The position numbers were made by a program, and so were the translations under genes. From assembly GCA_964503965.1 (NCBI GenBank), contig CAZDCK010000012.1:12371-76370 (forward strand): DNA of 64,000 nt. The letters are read 5' to 3'. The notes beneath the pieces are model-generated. The model saw nothing but the letters and a program-made list of their open reading frames with translations, did not search any database and was not told the origin of the DNA. This DNA is from Eutrophocola sp964503965. GTDB lineage: Bacteria; Pseudomonadota; Gammaproteobacteria; Pseudomonadales; Pseudohongiellaceae. How positions within the stretch are numbered: position 1 is the stretch's first letter; each line of letters starts with the position of its first letter. Shown in pieces: positions 18,677 to 27,785 of this stretch.

Positions 18677-19552
18677 TTACCGATTCATGTTTTCCAGGGC
18701 TGCAATTCTTTTTTCCAAGGGTGGATGGCTGGAAAAAATAGCCTGCACCTTGCCTGTGTTTATACCAAAGGCTGCCAGTTCATCGGGCATTTGAGCCTGC
18801 TGTGAAGACTGCAGGCGGCGCAGGGCGGAGATCATTGCCTGGCGCCCGGCTAGTTGTGCTCCACCGGAATCAGCGCGGAATTCCCGCCAGCGAGAAAACC
18901 ACATCACAATCATGGACGCGAAAATACCCAGAATAATCTGGGTCACTATCGAGACAATGAAGAAAGCAGGACCATGACCGCGTTCCACCTTGAATACTGC
19001 TCTGTCCACGATATGTCCAATCACCCGTGACAGAAAGACCACAAAGGTATTCACCACGCCCTGTATCAGTGTCATCGTCACCATATCACCGTTGGCTACA
19101 TGGCTGATTTCATGGGCAAGAACAGCTTCTATTTCCTCTCTGGTCATGCTCTGGCAAAGCCCGGTACTCACAGCGACCAGGGCATCATTGCGATTCCATC
19201 CCGTAGCGAAGGCATTGGGAGCACTCTGGTTAAAAATCCCGACCTCAGGCATGCGGATGCGACACTGGTCAGCCTGTCTTTTCACGGTTTGCATCAGCCA
19301 GCTTTCGAAGTCGTTACGGGGCTGATTGATGATCTTAACGCCCATGCCTTTTTTCGCCATCATCTTGGATAGCATCAGTGAAATGAAAGAGCCGCCAAAC
19401 CCGATGATGGTGGAAAAGACCAGCAGGGCCTGCAGATTCAGGTCCACACCGTTGGCAGCAAGGAGTCCCTGAAAACCAAAGACCTGGAAAACAAGTGAAA
19501 TGAGTACCATGATGGCAATATTGGTACCAAGAAAAAGCGCGATGCGCAGCAT
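18677..19552 (-). CDS. htpX: Membrane protease HtpX
   Basis: M48-family zinc metalloprotease in the inner membrane that degrades misfolded membrane proteins. Zinc motif HEISH is at residues 147-151, with transmembrane segments at the N-terminus (two) and in the middle (two), and the third ligand region FRADSGGAQLAG. The ATG at 19552 has AGGAG at eight bases; a longer frame to 19624 lacks this and starts with unusual sequence. Length 291 residues is normal. Confidence 0.95.
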   Translation of the reverse strand: MLRIALFLGTNIAIMVLISLVFQVFGFQGLLAANGVDLNLQALLVFSTIIGFGGSFISLMLSKMMAKKGMGVKIINQPRNDFESWLMQTVKRQADQCRIRMPEVGIFNQSAPNAFATGWNRNDALVAVSTGLCQSMTREEIEAVLAHEISHVANGDMVTMTLIQGVVNTFVVFLSRVIGHIVDRAVFKVERGHGPAFFIVSIVTQIILGIFASMIVMWFSRWREFRADSGGAQLAGRQAMISALRRLQSSQQAQMPDELAAFGINTGKVQAIFSSHPPLEKRIAALENMNR

Positions 19553-19731
19553 GTTCTGATCTCCTGTGAATCGGGTGGCAGAAATTGTGTGTTCGTACAG
19601 CGGACAATTAAAATATTGTGGCATTTCACCGGATTACAATACCTCTTTGACAAGGACATGCACACTGAAACCCGGTACAATGCGCCTCTTGAGAAATCCC
19701 GTTAATCCCGGAAAACAACCGGACTTGGAAT
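19553..19731. promoter_or_regulatory. Divergent intergenic region between htpX and rpe
   Basis: About 180 bases separate divergent htpX and rpe, so both promoters must lie here. The segment is relatively A/T rich around 19605-19645. I can point to no reliable -35/-10 pair, and no operator for a heat-shock or envelope-stress regulator is recognisable by eye. Confidence 0.4.
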
Positions 19732-20415
19732 ATGGCTGGAGACAATTACCTTATCGCACCTTCAATCCTGTCAGCAGACTTTGCCAGGCTTGGAGAAGAG
19801 GTCAGTGCTGTGATTGATGCAGGTGCTGATGTTATCCATTTCGACGTTATGGATAATCACTATGTGCCCAATCTCACGATAGGCCCGGGCGTGTGCAAAT
19901 CACTGGCGGACTACATGGGCCGGAACAACATTGATGCCCCGATTGATGTGCATCTGATGGTCTCACCCGTGGATAGCCTGATTACTGAGTTTGCAAAAGC
20001 CGGGGCGAGTTATATTACCTTTCACCCCGAGGCGACAAACCATATTGATCGCTCTCTGCAGTTGATCAGGGATGCCGGTTGCAGGTCCGGCCTGGTCCTT
20101 AACCCCGCGACTCCTGTGGACTGCCTGGACTATGTCATGGACAAGCTGGATATTATTTTGCTGATGTCCGTGAATCCCGGTTTTGGGGGGCAGGCCTTCA
20201 TTCCATCCACGCTGGATAAACTCAGGGTGGTCCGCAAGCTCATTGATGACAGTGGCCTGGATATTCGTCTTGAAGTTGATGGCGGTGTAGGTGTTAACAA
20301 CATCGCTGAAATAGCCGCAGCCGGGGCGGATATGTTTGTGGCCGGATCCGCGATTTTTGGCAGCGGTGATTACACGGCTACCATCGCTGAGATGCGCGGG
20401 GCGCTGGCAAGCTGA
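19732..20415 (+). CDS. rpe: Ribulose-phosphate 3-epimerase
   Basis: Interconverts ribulose-5-phosphate and xylulose-5-phosphate in the pentose phosphate pathway. TIM-barrel hallmarks are APSILSADFARLG, HFDVMDNHYVPNLT (metal His and catalytic Asp), HLMV, and LMSVNPGFGGQ with EVDGGV near the end. Length of 227 residues is standard. The stop overlaps the trpE start by one base (TGATG). The phosphoglycolate phosphatase gene that commonly sits between rpe and trpE in relatives is missing. Confidence 0.97.
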   Translation: MAGDNYLIAPSILSADFARLGEEVSAVIDAGADVIHFDVMDNHYVPNLTIGPGVCKSLADYMGRNNIDAPIDVHLMVSPVDSLITEFAKAGASYITFHPEATNHIDRSLQLIRDAGCRSGLVLNPATPVDCLDYVMDKLDIILLMSVNPGFGGQAFIPSTLDKLRVVRKLIDDSGLDIRLEVDGGVGVNNIAEIAAAGADMFVAGSAIFGSGDYTATIAEMRGALAS

Positions 20416-21884
20416 TGACTCCCGAGCAATTTCAAACCTTTGCCCGTGAGGGCTTCAATCGTGTACCTGTGTACCGGGAAATTCTCGCTGACCTGGAAAC
20501 ACCCCTGAGCAGTTATCTTAAACTTGCCCGCGGCCCCTACAGTTATTTTCTGGAGTCTGTTCAGGGCGGAGAAAAATGGGGTCGTTATTCCATCATCGGG
20601 CTTCCATGCCGGACACTGCTCAAGGTGATGGGAAACAAGCTGACCGTTGAAACCGACGGCCAGGTGACTGAATCCTGTGAAGCCGATGACCCCTTTGAAT
20701 TTATTGAATCCTTCCAGCAGCGCTTTAGAGTGCCCGAACTGAAAGACCTGCCGCGGTTCAATGGCGGCCTGGTCGGTTACTTTGCCTATGACACTGTTCG
20801 CTATGTCGAACACAAGGTCGCCGATTCAACGCCTCCCGATAATGTAAATACGCCAGATATTGTGCTGATGCTCTCCGAAGAAGTGGTGGTCTTTGATAAT
20901 CTGCGCGGCAAACTGATGATCATGGTTTACCAGGATCCAGCCATCGATGGAGCCTATGCGCTGGCCAGTGAACGACTCGATGAAATTGAAGCCATGCTGG
21001 ATGCCCAACTACACATGGAAGTCCGAAAAGGGTCCAGGGATATTGGTGAGGAAGATTTTGTATCAAGTTTCGGTCAGGAAGCCTTTGAAACGGCCGTTGA
21101 TAAAATCAAGGATTACATTGTCGCTGGTGATGTCATGCAGGTGGTGCTGGCCCAGCGCATGAGCCTGCCCTACGATGGTGAGGCGATCAATGTTTACCGA
21201 GCCCTTCGCCAGCTCAACCCCTCCCCCTACATGGTTTTCATGGATATGGGTGATTTCCATATCGTCAGTGCTTCACCGGAAATTCTAGCCCGGGTTGAGG
21301 ATGGCAAGATTACCGTGCGGCCTTTGGCAGGAACCCGTCGACGGGGCAAGACCGAGGAAGAGGATCTGGCCCTTGAGCAGGAATTGCTGGCCGACGAAAA
21401 GGAAATTGCAGAGCACCTGATGCTGATTGACCTGTCCAGAAATGATTCCGGACGGGTATCCAAAACCGGATCGGTGGAAGTTACCCGGCAGATGTTTGTT
21501 GAGCGATATTCCCATGTGATGCATATCGCCTCCAATGTGGAGAGTGAACTGGCCGATGACATGAATGCCCTGGATGTACTCAAGGCCACACTTCCGGTAG
21601 GGACGCTAAGCGGTGCTCCGAAAGTACGGGCCATGGAAATTATTGATGAATTTGAACCCGTGAAACGGGGAGTCTATGGCGGTGCCATGGGATATCTTTC
21701 CTGGAACGGCAACATGGATATGGCCATTGCGATTCGTACCGCAGTGATCAAGGACAATACCCTGTATATCCAGGCAGGTGCCGGTGTTGTGGCGGATTCT
21801 GTGCCGGCACTGGAATGGAAAGAGACCATGAACAAGGCCCGGGCCATGTTTCATGCGGTAAAACTGGCAGAAGAAGGCCTCTAG
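20415..21884 (+). CDS. trpE: Anthranilate synthase component I
   Basis: Makes anthranilate from chorismate using ammonia from TrpG; first step of tryptophan synthesis. The N-terminal part contains LLES-type residues in SYFLESVQGGEKWGRYS (split motif), which in relatives bind feedback tryptophan. The C-terminal chorismate-binding domain shows RPLAGTRRRGKTEEED, LIDLSRND, GTLSGAPKVRAMEIID and IQAGAGVVADS. Length is 489 residues. It is coupled to rpe and followed by trpG after 15 bases. Confidence 0.97.
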   Translation: MTPEQFQTFAREGFNRVPVYREILADLETPLSSYLKLARGPYSYFLESVQGGEKWGRYSIIGLPCRTLLKVMGNKLTVETDGQVTESCEADDPFEFIESFQQRFRVPELKDLPRFNGGLVGYFAYDTVRYVEHKVADSTPPDNVNTPDIVLMLSEEVVVFDNLRGKLMIMVYQDPAIDGAYALASERLDEIEAMLDAQLHMEVRKGSRDIGEEDFVSSFGQEAFETAVDKIKDYIVAGDVMQVVLAQRMSLPYDGEAINVYRALRQLNPSPYMVFMDMGDFHIVSASPEILARVEDGKITVRPLAGTRRRGKTEEEDLALEQELLADEKEIAEHLMLIDLSRNDSGRVSKTGSVEVTRQMFVERYSHVMHIASNVESELADDMNALDVLKATLPVGTLSGAPKVRAMEIIDEFEPVKRGVYGGAMGYLSWNGNMDMAIAIRTAVIKDNTLYIQAGAGVVADSVPALEWKETMNKARAMFHAVKLAEEGL

Positions 21885-21899
21885 GCCGGGTTAGTCATT

Positions 21900-22478
21900 A
21901 TGCTGTTGATGATCGACAACTATGATTCTTTCACCTACAACCTCGTTCAGTATTTCGGGGAACTCGGTGCGCAGATGAAAGTATTCCGAAACGATGAAAT
22001 TACCCTGGAAGACATTGCGGTAATGGCACCATCACGTATCGTTATATCACCGGGCCCCTGTACGCCATCTGAAGCAGGGATATCCGTTTCGCTCATCAAG
22101 GAATTTGCCGGTAAAGTGCCTATCCTTGGTGTTTGTCTTGGTCACCAGAGTATTGGAGAGGCCTTTGGAGGAAACATTATCAGGGCCAAGCGGGTCATGC
22201 ATGGAAAGACCTCCGCCATGCATCATAAAAATGAGGGTGTTTTCCGAGGCCTGCCCAGTCCTTTTGATGCCACACGCTATCATTCCCTGGTGATTGAAAA
22301 AGAAAGCCTGCCGGATTGTCTGGAAATAACCGCCTGGACCGAAAACGATGATGGTTCGTTCGAGGAAATCATGGGTGTGCGTCACAAGACACTCCCGGTA
22401 GAAGGGGTTCAGTTTCATCCGGAATCCATACTCAGTGAACATGGTCACCAGATGCTGAAAAATTTCCTGGATTCCTGA
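21900..22478 (+). CDS. trpG: Anthranilate / aminodeoxychorismate synthase glutaminase component
   Basis: Class I glutamine amidotransferase supplying ammonia to TrpE and, in many bacteria, also to PabB for folate. Nucleophile Cys sits in GVCLGHQSIGEAFGG near residue 78, and the catalytic His/Glu pair in FHPESILSEHG near residue 170. DNYDSFTYNLVQYF opens the protein. Only 13 bases separate it from trpC; trpD, which normally lies here, is absent. Confidence 0.96.
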   Translation: MLLMIDNYDSFTYNLVQYFGELGAQMKVFRNDEITLEDIAVMAPSRIVISPGPCTPSEAGISVSLIKEFAGKVPILGVCLGHQSIGEAFGGNIIRAKRVMHGKTSAMHHKNEGVFRGLPSPFDATRYHSLVIEKESLPDCLEITAWTENDDGSFEEIMGVRHKTLPVEGVQFHPESILSEHGHQMLKNFLDS

Positions 22479-22491
22479 GCACAGCAGTACC

Positions 22492-23292
22492 ATGACACAG
22501 TCGACTATTCTCAAAAAAATTCTCGATCGCAAGGCGGAAGAGATCGCTGAAAGGCAGGCCCGTCAATCCCTGGCGGATCTGGAGAAGGCGATAGTTTCGG
22601 CTGATCCCTGTCGCGGATTCACCAGGGCCCTGATGGACCGGATTGACCACAAGCGTCCCGCCGTTATTGCCGAAATCAAGAAAGCGTCTCCGAGCAAGGG
22701 CTTGATTCGGGAAGACTTTGAACCGGCCGCTATTGCAGAAAGTTATGCTGATAATGGGGCCGCCTGTCTGTCTGTGCTTACTGACAAGGATTTTTTTCAG
22801 GGCGATGAAGCCTATCTGGAAGCCGCAAGAGCCGCCTGCAAGCTGCCTGTCATTCGCAAGGACTTCATGGTGGATCCCTGGCAGATTGCAGAATCCAGGG
22901 CCATGCAGGCTGACTGCATATTGCTGATAGTCGCGGCTCTATCGCCTGAGCAGTTGAAGGAACTGGCTGACAGTGCCCGCCACTATGGGCTGGATTTCCT
23001 GGTTGAAGTACATAATCGTGATGAACTTGAACTGGCTTTGTCACTGGATGCAGAGCTGATTGGTATCAATAATCGGGATCTGCATACTTTTAACACCAGT
23101 CTGTCTACTACCTATGATTTGCTGCCCCTGATTCCAGAGGGTACTGCCGTGGTTACTGAAAGTGGTATCCATATCCGTGAAGATGTGGAAGAAATGATTT
23201 CCCATGGTGTTTACGGATTTCTTGTAGGTGAGTCATTCATGCGAGCACCCGAGCCTGGCGAAAAATTACGGGAACTTTTTTTTCATGGCTAA
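22492..23292 (+). CDS. trpC: Indole-3-glycerol phosphate synthase
   Basis: Closes the indole ring from CdRP. TIM-barrel residues are visible in order: AEIKKASPSKG (substrate Lys), LSVLTDKDFFQG, IRKDFMVDPWQI (catalytic Lys), LEVHN-type FLVEVHNRDEL, IGINNRDLHTF and TESGI. At 266 residues it is the monofunctional form, not fused to TrpF. The dgkA start overlaps its 3' end by eight bases. Confidence 0.97.
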   Translation: MTQSTILKKILDRKAEEIAERQARQSLADLEKAIVSADPCRGFTRALMDRIDHKRPAVIAEIKKASPSKGLIREDFEPAAIAESYADNGAACLSVLTDKDFFQGDEAYLEAARAACKLPVIRKDFMVDPWQIAESRAMQADCILLIVAALSPEQLKELADSARHYGLDFLVEVHNRDELELALSLDAELIGINNRDLHTFNTSLSTTYDLLPLIPEGTAVVTESGIHIREDVEEMISHGVYGFLVGESFMRAPEPGEKLRELFFHG

Positions 23293-23647
23293 ACCGGGTG
23301 AAACAGGGCTGCAACGCGTCATTTCTGCCTTTTTCAACTCCCTGAAAGGATTGAAAGGATGCTGGAAAAATGAGGCGGCCTTTCGACAGGAAGTAATGCT
23401 GAGCATTATCCTAGTTCCTCTTGGGCTTTACCTGGGTAACGGCGGTCTGGAAAAAGCCCTTCTGGTGAGCGTACTTTTCCTGGTGTTAATCGTTGAGGTG
23501 CTCAATTCTGGGATTGAAGCGGCTATTGACCGGATAGGGCATGAACACCATGAACTGTCAGGACTGGCCAAGGACCTGGGCAGTGCGGCCGTCTTTCTCA
23601 GTCTGGCGTTGGTTGGTGTAGTCTGGGGCCTGGTTCTGTTTTTTTAG
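23285..23647 (+). CDS. dgkA: Diacylglycerol kinase DgkA
   Basis: Small inner-membrane kinase that returns diacylglycerol, made during osmoregulated glucan or LPS modification, to phosphatidate. Features are NEAAFRQE at the amphipathic N-terminus, three transmembrane helices, and the active-site segment VLNSGIEAAIDRIG near residue 75. I use the ATG at 23285 (MAKPGETG), which gives 120 residues, the family norm; the earlier in-frame start lies well inside trpC. Its linkage to trp genes is unusual. Confidence 0.94.
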   Translation: MAKPGETGLQRVISAFFNSLKGLKGCWKNEAAFRQEVMLSIILVPLGLYLGNGGLEKALLVSVLFLVLIVEVLNSGIEAAIDRIGHEHHELSGLAKDLGSAAVFLSLALVGVVWGLVLFF

Positions 23648-23679
23648 TTCCGGGATTGCAGTAGCTCTTTTGTTACAAT

Positions 23680-24354
23680 CTACCGGGTACCATACACAAC
23701 AATAGTTTTGCCGTGGACTTCAATAAGACCCTGCTCTTCCAGATCCTTGAGTACCCGTCCAGCCATCTCCCTTGAACAGTTCACAATCCTGCCAAGTTCC
23801 TGACGGGTGATCTTGATTTGCATGCCTTCCGGATGGGTCATGGCATCCGGTTCCTTGGACAGTTCCAGTAGGGTGCTGGCGATACGGCCGGTTACATCAA
23901 AGAAACTCAGATCGGCAACACGCTTGGTTGTGCTGCGTAGCCTGTGGGCCATCTGTTCACCGATGGTGTAAAGAATTTCGGGATGTTGCCGGGTATAGTC
24001 ACTGAAATTGCTGTAGGAAATTTCGGCCAGCTCACATTCGGTCTTGGTGCGTACACAGGCACTGCGGGCTTCGCTATGTTCAAACAGGCCCATTTCCCCA
24101 AAAAAGTCGCCCGGGTTGAGATAGGCTATAACAGCTTCTTTCCCTTCCTCATCTTCCAGCACGACAGAAACACTTCCGGAAACGATGTAATAAAGTGTTT
24201 CGCACTTGTCCCCTTCATGAATGATAGTGGTCTTGTTGGGATATTTCCGCCTGTGGGTATGACTTAAAAAGTTTTTCAGTCCGTAATGTGAGGCGTGATT
24301 GCCATTAATGCCATCCGCTTTTCCTCGCCTAAGCGTAAACATGGATAATTGCAT
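23680..24354 (-). CDS. crp: cAMP-binding regulator Crp/Vfr
   Basis: Homodimeric cAMP-activated transcription regulator of the CRP/Vfr group. The N-terminal cyclic nucleotide domain has PGDFFGEMGLF followed by SEARSACVRTKT, the phosphate-binding cassette with Arg and Ser. The C-terminal winged helix has ITRQELGRIVNCSREMAGRVLKDL, the recognition helix with the E. coli-like R-E--R contacts. It converges on dgkA and diverges from the OsmC gene, the same position as vfr after trpC in Pseudomonas. Confidence 0.94.
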   Translation of the reverse strand: MQLSMFTLRRGKADGINGNHASHYGLKNFLSHTHRRKYPNKTTIIHEGDKCETLYYIVSGSVSVVLEDEEGKEAVIAYLNPGDFFGEMGLFEHSEARSACVRTKTECELAEISYSNFSDYTRQHPEILYTIGEQMAHRLRSTTKRVADLSFFDVTGRIASTLLELSKEPDAMTHPEGMQIKITRQELGRIVNCSREMAGRVLKDLEEQGLIEVHGKTIVVYGTR

Positions 24355-24517
24355 ACCATACTTTGTCTGGGGGTACTATTCTATAAGCAAATAAATGCCA
24401 ACCCCCGCGCAGTGTTTTTGTTCGTTGAATCAAGAAGTTCCATGCAGACTGGGCCATGAATAGTGTGGGATAATCGCCGGTGGTTATACAAAGTTTCCAA
24501 GGTATGAGGTTGAATTG

Positions 24518-24937
24518 ATGAAGGCAAAAATCACCTGGTTGGAAGAGGCCATGTTTGAAGGTGAATCCGGCAGTGGTCATAAAGTTATCATGGATGGCCC
24601 CGAAAGTGCAGGTGGCAGGAATCGTGGCGTCAGGCCGATGGAAATGTTGTTGTTGGGCGTAGGCACCTGCTCTGCCTTTGATGTGGTGAATATCCTGAAA
24701 AAATCACGGCAGAATGTCACAGGTTGTGAGGCAGAAGTTGACGCTCAACGCGCTGATGCTGTCCCTGCAGTTTTTGAAAAAATACACCTAGTCTTCCGGG
24801 TGAGCGGTCATGATCTTGATCCGGCAAAGGTTAAGCGTGCAGTCGATTTATCGGCGGAAAAATATTGTTCAGCATCCATCATGCTGGGAAAGGCTGGTGT
24901 GGAAATGACCCATGAATTCATCATCGAGGAAGCATAG
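24518..24937 (+). CDS. OsmC-family protein
   Basis: Alpha/beta protein of the OsmC/Ohr fold, probably a thiol-dependent peroxidase or redox-active protein. Two conserved Cys lie in LGVGTCSAFDVVNIL (about residue 50) and AEKYCSASIMLGKAG (about residue 110), with the RPMEMLLLG segment between. The ATG at 24518 is preferred to the TTG one codon before. In Pseudomonas the homologue likewise lies between vfr and coq7. Confidence 0.88.
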   Translation: MKAKITWLEEAMFEGESGSGHKVIMDGPESAGGRNRGVRPMEMLLLGVGTCSAFDVVNILKKSRQNVTGCEAEVDAQRADAVPAVFEKIHLVFRVSGHDLDPAKVKRAVDLSAEKYCSASIMLGKAGVEMTHEFIIEEA

Positions 24938-25011
24938 GAACTCAGATGTGGTCTTCGGTAGTTGTGATTGGATTCGCATTACCGGGAATTTGAATCTGTA
25001 CTATTGAGAGT

Positions 25012-25617
25012 ATGAAAAAAATGAATACAACATCTATATCTATCTGGAAAAATCTCGTGACAGGAACAGGAAAAGTTTTACCTGTATTGATACTTTGTGT
25101 CCTGGCTGGCTGTGCAGCAACCACAGGCTCGATTGATGACAGAAGGGCCGCCGTTCAGGAAATGAAGCGGGAAGTGTTGGTTGAACTGAATAAAATCAAG
25201 CCTGATGTCAGGGGGCAACTCAGAGACTCGGCAGGCTACGCTGTCTTCAGTAATGCCAATATAAACCTGATTCTGGCGAGCTTTGGGGGTGGTTACGGGA
25301 TTCTTACTGACAATGGTAATGGTAGTGATACCTATATGAAAATGGGAGAAGTAGGGGTCGGTTTCGGTGCTGGCGTAAAGGACTTCCGCGTTGTCATGGT
25401 CTTCCATACCAGGGACGCCCTGGATCGTTTTAAGGAATACGGTGTTGCTTTTGGTGCCCAGGCAGATGCTGCTGCAGTCGCCAGCGAACAGGGCGGTGCT
25501 GTGGGTGGAGAAATTACAGTAGATAACGTCACGGTTTACCAGATGACTGAAACCGGACTGGCATTACAGGCCACTATCAAGGGGACCAAGTTCTGGGCAG
25601 ATGAGGATCTGAACTAG
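25012..25617 (+). CDS. SYLF-domain (YSC84-like) lipoprotein
   Basis: A 201-residue lipoprotein with signal peptide and lipobox LAGC (Cys near residue 35), followed by a SYLF domain: GYAVFSNANINLILASFGGGYGIL, GEVGVGFGAGVKDFRVVMVF and FGAQADAAA are typical glycine-rich strands. SYLF proteins bind phosphoinositides in eukaryotes; the bacterial role is unsettled. A second ATG at 25021 is possible. It stands where Pseudomonas has speD, which is absent here. Confidence 0.85.
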   Translation: MKKMNTTSISIWKNLVTGTGKVLPVLILCVLAGCAATTGSIDDRRAAVQEMKREVLVELNKIKPDVRGQLRDSAGYAVFSNANINLILASFGGGYGILTDNGNGSDTYMKMGEVGVGFGAGVKDFRVVMVFHTRDALDRFKEYGVAFGAQADAAAVASEQGGAVGGEITVDNVTVYQMTETGLALQATIKGTKFWADEDLN

Positions 25618-25628
25618 ACCGTAACGGG

Positions 25629-26258
25629 TTAGATTTTGTAGGTCGTCTCTTTCATTACCTTAGCCATCGCGGTCATGGCCCCTTTTACAGGGGCGGGCAA
25701 CTCAGCGGCACCAGCTGCTTCAGCGTTGACAGCATGTTTGCCTTCATCTTCCAGCATGACCGATAGAATGGCTTCACTTTTTTTATCCTGTGGTGGCAGT
25801 TTTGCCAGATGATCCTGCAGGTGTGAACATACCTGTTTCTCGGTTTCCGCAACAAAGCCCAGGCTCCAGCGATCCCCCGCAAGACCGGCAGCAGCGCCGA
25901 TACCAAAGGAAAGTCCATACCAGACAGGGTTCAGAAGGCTGGGACGTGAGTCCAGTTCATTGAGTCTGTCTTCACACCAACTCAGGTGGTCAATTTCCTC
26001 TTCGGCGGCGTGCTGCATGCTGTCGCGAACCTCGGGCAGTTTCGCTGTGAGGGCCTGCCCCTGGTAAAGTGCCTGGGCGCAGACTTCCCCGGTGTGATTT
26101 ATACGCATCAACCCGGCGGTATGTTTCCTTTCGGTCTCGTCCATGTCGGCTTCCGGATTGGCATTGGCCGGGTTTCTTCGGTGTGCGTGCACACTGCCTG
26201 GAACCAGGGTTTTGAGGGCCTGGTCGAAATTCACAATCAAGTTGTCGATAAGAGTCAT
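25629..26258 (-). CDS. coq7: Demethoxyubiquinone hydroxylase Coq7
   Basis: Di-iron monooxygenase performing the last hydroxylation of ubiquinone synthesis, at the membrane surface. Ferritin-like iron ligands are visible: INHTGEVCAQALYQGQ (Glu), EEEIDHLSWCEDRL (ExxH), and MLEDEGKHA (ExxxH-type). Length is 209 residues. It converges on the SYLF gene with an 11-base gap. Confidence 0.95.
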   Translation of the reverse strand: MTLIDNLIVNFDQALKTLVPGSVHAHRRNPANANPEADMDETERKHTAGLMRINHTGEVCAQALYQGQALTAKLPEVRDSMQHAAEEEIDHLSWCEDRLNELDSRPSLLNPVWYGLSFGIGAAAGLAGDRWSLGFVAETEKQVCSHLQDHLAKLPPQDKKSEAILSVMLEDEGKHAVNAEAAGAAELPAPVKGAMTAMAKVMKETTYKI

Positions 26259-26294
26259 AGCGTTAAAATTCTAACAGACGGGGTTAAATGATTC

Positions 26295-26322
26295 AGGATA
26301 AAAGATAAAAGACAGGATAAAA
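26295..26322. repeat. Short GGATAAAA-type tandem repeat between coq7 and purD
   Basis: Near-repeat units of 7-8 bases (GGATAAA, AGATAAAA, GGATAAAA) in the gap between the coq7 start and purD end. The same unit recurs at 63748-63778. The rest of the 26259-26445 gap shows no gene. Confidence 0.6.
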
Positions 26323-26445
26323 AACACAGGACACAAAAAGTCGGAACTTACTTTTGAACAGGCTCATCAAGAAGTTGGCAACCAAACTGGTTTGGGCCGA
26401 GTCTTTTCAAGGGTCTTCAGTAATATCCGTCTTTATTCTTCATAT

Positions 26446-27738
26446 TTACTGCTTATTTTCTCTTGCGACGGCACGATAGCCGATATCTGTTCTGTAATAG
26501 ACCCCTTCCCAGTCAATCTCTTTCACCAGTTCATAGGCTGCCGACTGTGCCTCGGTGACATTGCTGCCCAAAGCAGCTGCACAAAGCACGCGTCCACCAT
26601 TGGTGACAATCTTTCCATCATCCTCGCGGGTACCGGCATGGAATATACGTGTATTCCCAGACGCATTATCAGCATCAAGACCATGAATCACCTTGCCCCT
26701 GGCATAGGAGTCCGGATATCCACCGGCGGCCATCACCACGCCAAGGCAGGCCCGTGGATCAAATTCGATTGTCGTATCTTCCAGTTTCCCGGATAGGGCT
26801 GTCTCGCATAATGTCACCAGGTCAGATTGCAGGCGCATCATGATGGGCTGGGCTTCAGGGTCGCCAAAACGGCAGTTGTATTCAACGACTCTGGGGGAGC
26901 CATCCGGCATGATCATCAAGCCAGCATAAAGGAAGCCCACGTAGGTATTGCCTTCCTCGGCCATGCCGAAAACTGTCGGCATGATTACTTCATTCATGAT
27001 GCGGTCATGAATTTCCGGTGTAACAACCGGTGCAGGGGAATAGGCACCCATGCCGCCAGTATTGGGCCCTAGGTCACCATTGTCCCTGGCTTTATGATCC
27101 TGGGATGTGGCAAACGGGAGTGCATGTTTACCATCGACCAGTGCGATAAAACTGGCTTCCTCTCCCTGCATGAACTCTTCAATGACGACGCGGTGACCGG
27201 CTTCACCAAAGCTGTTTCCAGAGAGCATGTCCCGAATGGTTTCCTCAGCTTCCTCCTGATTCTGGGCAATGATGACACCTTTACCGGCGGCCAGACCATC
27301 AGCTTTTATGACGATAGGAGTTCCCTGATCCCTGACATAAGCAATCGCTGGTTCGACTTCAGTGAAATTGGAGTACGCCGCTGTAGGAATGTTATGACGC
27401 GCCAGGAAATCCTTGGTAAACGCCTTGGAGCCTTCCAGTTGGGCAGCGCCCCGGGTTGGTCCAAAGCAGGCAAGACCCTCTGCCTGAAAATGATCAACAA
27501 TACCGTCCACGAGGGGGGCTTCCGGGCCTATGATAGTCAGGCCCACATCGTTGTCTTTTGCAAATGATGTCAGTGCCGGGAAGTCAGTAGTGTCCAGGAT
27601 GACATTGCTGACGCCGGGTTCACGCGCCGTACCCGCATTGCCCGGAACAACGAAGACTTCGTTCACCTGTTTTGACTGGGCGGCTTTCCATGCCAGGGCA
27701 TGCTCGCGACCGCCGCTGCCGATAATCATGATGTTCAT
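26446..27738 (-). CDS. purD: Phosphoribosylamine-glycine ligase PurD
   Basis: ATP-grasp ligase joining glycine to phosphoribosylamine in purine synthesis. GSGGREHALAWK opens the protein; ATP-grasp residues appear in IVIKADGLAAGKGVIIA, and DHKARDNGDLGPNTGGMGAY plus VVEYNCRFGDPEAQ are family signatures. The ATG at 27738 follows an AAAGG site; a TTG two codons earlier is less likely. It ends the dusB-fis-purH-purD transcript and is separated from purH by a palindromic element. Confidence 0.97.
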   Translation of the reverse strand: MNIMIIGSGGREHALAWKAAQSKQVNEVFVVPGNAGTAREPGVSNVILDTTDFPALTSFAKDNDVGLTIIGPEAPLVDGIVDHFQAEGLACFGPTRGAAQLEGSKAFTKDFLARHNIPTAAYSNFTEVEPAIAYVRDQGTPIVIKADGLAAGKGVIIAQNQEEAEETIRDMLSGNSFGEAGHRVVIEEFMQGEEASFIALVDGKHALPFATSQDHKARDNGDLGPNTGGMGAYSPAPVVTPEIHDRIMNEVIMPTVFGMAEEGNTYVGFLYAGLMIMPDGSPRVVEYNCRFGDPEAQPIMMRLQSDLVTLCETALSGKLEDTTIEFDPRACLGVVMAAGGYPDSYARGKVIHGLDADNASGNTRIFHAGTREDDGKIVTNGGRVLCAAALGSNVTEAQSAAYELVKEIDWEGVYYRTDIGYRAVARENKQ

Positions 27739-27785
27739 AGACAACCTTTAGTACTATCTAAACGATTCGTGGATAAGGGTATGAA

